DNA from: JAWSUT01 sp033549345
Lineage (GTDB): Bacteria > Bacillota > Dethiobacteria > Dethiobacterales > Dethiobacteraceae
Reading direction: 5' to 3'
Length of the DNA: 64,000 nucleotides
Assembly (NCBI GenBank): GCA_033549345.1
Contig: JAWSUT010000002.1
Coordinates: forward strand, 1-64,000
Made by a program: the position numbers and the translations under genes. This document shows positions 61,873 through 64,000 of this stretch, in pieces (positions within the stretch are counted from its first letter, which is position 1; the number at the start of each line of letters is the position of its first letter). Below the pieces are notes generated by a model that was not told the origin of the DNA, made no database searches, and saw only the letters and a program-made list of their open reading frames with translations.

Positions 61873-63123
61873 ATGGACGGGAAAATTAATGTGGGGATGA
61901 CGCTTAGCCAACGGTATATCCGGCCGGCTCAGCAGCAGACGGTGTATATGATGGTACAGCTCAGGCAGCCAAAGATTGATCTGGGAGAGGAGCGGCTGCC
62001 GCTAAATGTCAGCTTTGTGCTGGACCGGTCCGGGTCGATGCACGGGGCTAAACTGGCATATACAAAAAGGGCGGTAAATTTTGCCCTTGAGCATCTCGAC
62101 GGCGGGGATATCGCCTCCGTTGTGACATTTGATTCGGAAGTGGATGTGCTGCTGCCGGCGGAGAAGGTGACGCAAAAGGATGCAATGGTGCAAAGGGTTA
62201 ACGGGCTCTATCCCGGCGGTACCACGAATCTGAGCGGAGGACTTTTACGCGGTGCCGGCCTTGTGCGGGAGAATGTGGCCGACGGCCTGGTTAACCGTGT
62301 GGTGCTGCTGACAGACGGTTTGGCCAATGAAGGGATTACGGCTCCGGACAGGCTGGTTTCAATGGTGAAAGGGCTGCGGGAGAAGCAGATTACCGTCTCC
62401 ACATTGGGTGTGGGCAGTGATTTTCAGGAAGATTTACTGGTGGAAATGGCCGAGGCCGGCAACGGCAACTTCTACTTCATCGAAAGCCCGGATAAAATTC
62501 CGGAAATCTTCCGGGATGAGCTGCAGGGGCTTTTGAGTGTGACCGGGCAGAACCTGGAGCTCTCGGTGACACCGGTGGAGCATGTGGCGGTGACCGGGAT
62601 TCTGGGGTATGAGCCGGCCTGGGGGCCGGAGGTGAAGATCAAGCTGCCGGATATGTATAACGGAGATGTGAAGACAGTGCTGGTAGAGCTGCAGGTCAGA
62701 CCGGAGGCTGAGGGGATGATGCCGCTTTGCCGGGTATCTTTTAAATACGACGATGTGGCAGGAGATCTGGCGGCTGTGAAGTATGATATTGATGTGACCG
62801 CCGATGTAACGGAAGATGAGGAACAGCTTAACGCCGGTTATTCAATGGATGTGGTTAAAGAGGTTGAAATATTTAAAACGGCACAGGTGAAGGAGGAGGC
62901 AATCAAAAAGGCCGACTCCGGTGATTTCACCGTGGCGGCCAGGATGATTAAACTGCAGGAGGAAAAACTGCAGGCGATATTTGCAGAAACACAGGATGAG
63001 GATGTGCTGGAGGAAATGGAGCGGCTGCAGGAGAGCGGCGTGATGATGGCTGAGAATGTCTTTGACCCGATGGCCAGAAAAACAATGAAGGCGCAAAGCT
63101 ACCGGTCAAGAAAAAAGCGGTGA
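61873..63123 (+). CDS. VWA-domain protein
   Basis: 416 residues from ATG 61873 (GAGGAGG upstream); an in-frame start at 61855 lacks a site. The von Willebrand A domain has the MIDAS motif D51-R-S53-G-S55 and LLTDGLANEG with the later Thr in GGTTNLSGG. The second half is beta-rich, and the C-terminus is a long helical basic tail (KTMKAQSYRSRKKR). VWA proteins bind metal and scaffold complexes. No signal peptide, so it is cytoplasmic. It converges with the WYL gene, their stop codons touching. Confidence 0.87.
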   Translation: MDGKINVGMTLSQRYIRPAQQQTVYMMVQLRQPKIDLGEERLPLNVSFVLDRSGSMHGAKLAYTKRAVNFALEHLDGGDIASVVTFDSEVDVLLPAEKVTQKDAMVQRVNGLYPGGTTNLSGGLLRGAGLVRENVADGLVNRVVLLTDGLANEGITAPDRLVSMVKGLREKQITVSTLGVGSDFQEDLLVEMAEAGNGNFYFIESPDKIPEIFRDELQGLLSVTGQNLELSVTPVEHVAVTGILGYEPAWGPEVKIKLPDMYNGDVKTVLVELQVRPEAEGMMPLCRVSFKYDDVAGDLAAVKYDIDVTADVTEDEEQLNAGYSMDVVKEVEIFKTAQVKEEAIKKADSGDFTVAARMIKLQEEKLQAIFAETQDEDVLEEMERLQESGVMMAENVFDPMARKTMKAQSYRSRKKR

Positions 63124-64000
63124 TCAGGCGTAGATGTGTAATGTGTCTTTGAGTATCTGCACCAGTTTGTCTCTGAGCCAGGCCGGTTCCTGTATTTCTA
63201 CTGCAGGCCCCCAGGTAATCAGCCAGGGAAGCATTTCCTGTGCACCGGAGACATGATAGGTCACCTCCAGGCTGCCGTCGGGTTGTTCTGTGAGCTGCTG
63301 GCTGTCATGGAAACGGGTGTTGCGGAATTTTTCCGCCATTGTATGGGCAATGCGCAGGCGTACCGTCTCCGGGGGCGGTGCGCCTTCCTCTGTCCAGACG
63401 CCCCAGCTTGTGCAGTATTCGTCCTTAAGACAGAAGTCTTCGGGAATGGTATAGATACTGTTCTCCACAATGCGGATGGAGCGAATCTGGCTTAAGAGGA
63501 AGATACGCCGGCTGTTTTTCTCACAGCAGCGGCCTGTCAGATACCAGGTATTGAAGCGGCAGATTAACCCGTAGGGTTCAATCTCACGATGGGTGAGATG
63601 GGCGTCGTAGGAGCGAAAGTATTTGATCTTAACCCGTTTTTGCAGGCGGATGGCCTGCAGGATTTTATCGATGACGGCAAAGTTCTTTTTGGGTTCAACC
63701 GGGCTGGCCCCGGTAACATGGACATATTTTTCAATCTCGTCGGTAAGATTGTAAACGGTGGTCAGTTTGCTGAGAATTTCTTCAAAAACCAGTTTCATCA
63801 CCACTTCAAACTGGTCGCCCAACAGGTTTCTTTGCTGGGGATAGATGCTCATGGCCATTAAAAAGGCGGCGCTGGGGTCTACGGGTTTGGAGATGATGTC
63901 GCGTGTAAAGCGGTAGCGCATCACCCCGTTTTGATGGGCGCCCTGAATGGCCAGGGGGTCTGCTGCCACCGGATCTTCATAGGCCAGAGGGTCAAAGAGT
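63124..64000 (-). CDS. WYL-domain transcriptional regulator, partial (right edge)
   Basis: The frame is open to the right edge, so the N-terminus is outside the window; GTG 63969 is only a possible internal start. The C-terminal domain holds KIKYFRSYDAHLTHREIEPY, then YGLICRFNTWYLTGRC, the WYL sensor motif region, and a helical end (LPWLITWGPAVEIQEPAWLR). WYL regulators have an N-terminal winged helix and sense nucleic-acid or metabolite ligands; several control defence islands. The DNA-binding part cannot be seen. Confidence 0.85.
   Translation of the reverse strand, partial: LFDPLAYEDPVAADPLAIQGAHQNGVMRYRFTRDIISKPVDPSAAFLMAMSIYPQQRNLLGDQFEVVMKLVFEEILSKLTTVYNLTDEIEKYVHVTGASPVEPKKNFAVIDKILQAIRLQKRVKIKYFRSYDAHLTHREIEPYGLICRFNTWYLTGRCCEKNSRRIFLLSQIRSIRIVENSIYTIPEDFCLKDEYCTSWGVWTEEGAPPPETVRLRIAHTMAEKFRNTRFHDSQQLTEQPDGSLEVTYHVSGAQEMLPWLITWGPAVEIQEPAWLRDKLVQILKDTLHIYA

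Noticed and set aside
1..64000. CRISPR array, tRNA, rRNA or intact insertion sequence
   Set aside because: No regularly spaced direct repeats, no cloverleaf, no rRNA signature and no transposase with terminal inverted repeats were seen by eye.

Overview
The window looks like a chromosome segment of an anaerobic, Clostridia-type Bacillota. Strong AGGAGG-like ribosome binding sites, frequent TTG and GTG starts, and families common in that group (DUF1540, DUF362, DUF1638, LUD, DUF1028, BKACE, PAS-type sigma-54 activators) all point that way. The species cannot be fixed from the sequence. I saw no rRNA, tRNA, CRISPR array or intact insertion sequence.

Layout. 0-11 kb: a DUF6431 gene running off the left edge, a PIN-toxin remnant, a SWIM zinc-finger protein, a TPR/SEC-C protein, and a complete four-gene Wadjet operon (jetABCD, DUF5716 branch, probably type III). 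11-12 kb: an RHH/PIN toxin-antitoxin pair and a decayed piece of a LUD gene. 12-18.3 kb: a sigma-54 activator, a near-consensus -24/-12 promoter, and a four-gene catabolic operon (MBL-fold hydrolase, cyclase-family hydrolase, BKACE, SSS transporter with a cytoplasmic tandem winged-helix tail). 18.4-36 kb: accessory DNA with an MqsR-like/PanA-type toxin-antitoxin pair, TPR and SEC-C proteins, a PRiA4b-ORF3 protein, a frameshifted SWIM-SNF2 helicase, a broken UPF0158 gene, two copies of a heptad-repeat coiled-coil gene with a conserved leader, Smr, LUD, two small DUF1540 genes, DUF362, an AbrB/PIN pair, MsrB and a CrtI-like oxidoreductase.

36-41 kb: a frameshifted AbrB gene; a ferredoxin, DUF1638 and CoA-disulfide-reductase-like cluster behind a 20-bp perfect inverted repeat that resembles a CsoR/CstR operator; a membrane-anchored HExxH protein; and a VOC (glyoxalase) remnant. 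40.8-49 kb: a LytS/AraC two-component pair convergent with an oligopeptide ABC operon (SBP, B, C, DUF1028, D, F). 49-64 kb: a polytopic membrane protein, two more members of the TPR family, an ECF S component, DUF6508, DUF2062, a LemA/DUF2207 pair, an AmiS/UreI-like channel, a lipoprotein, a VWA protein and a WYL regulator cut by the right edge.

Three themes link the window. Wadjet and three toxin-antitoxin pairs sit among SWIM, SEC-C and SNF2 genes, like a defence and accessory island. A family of TPR proteins (19955, 50717, 52690) shares a core but carries different C-terminal modules. Several genes are broken by single-base frameshifts (24.7, 28.05, 28.26 and 36.2 kb), which is either real decay or assembly error.
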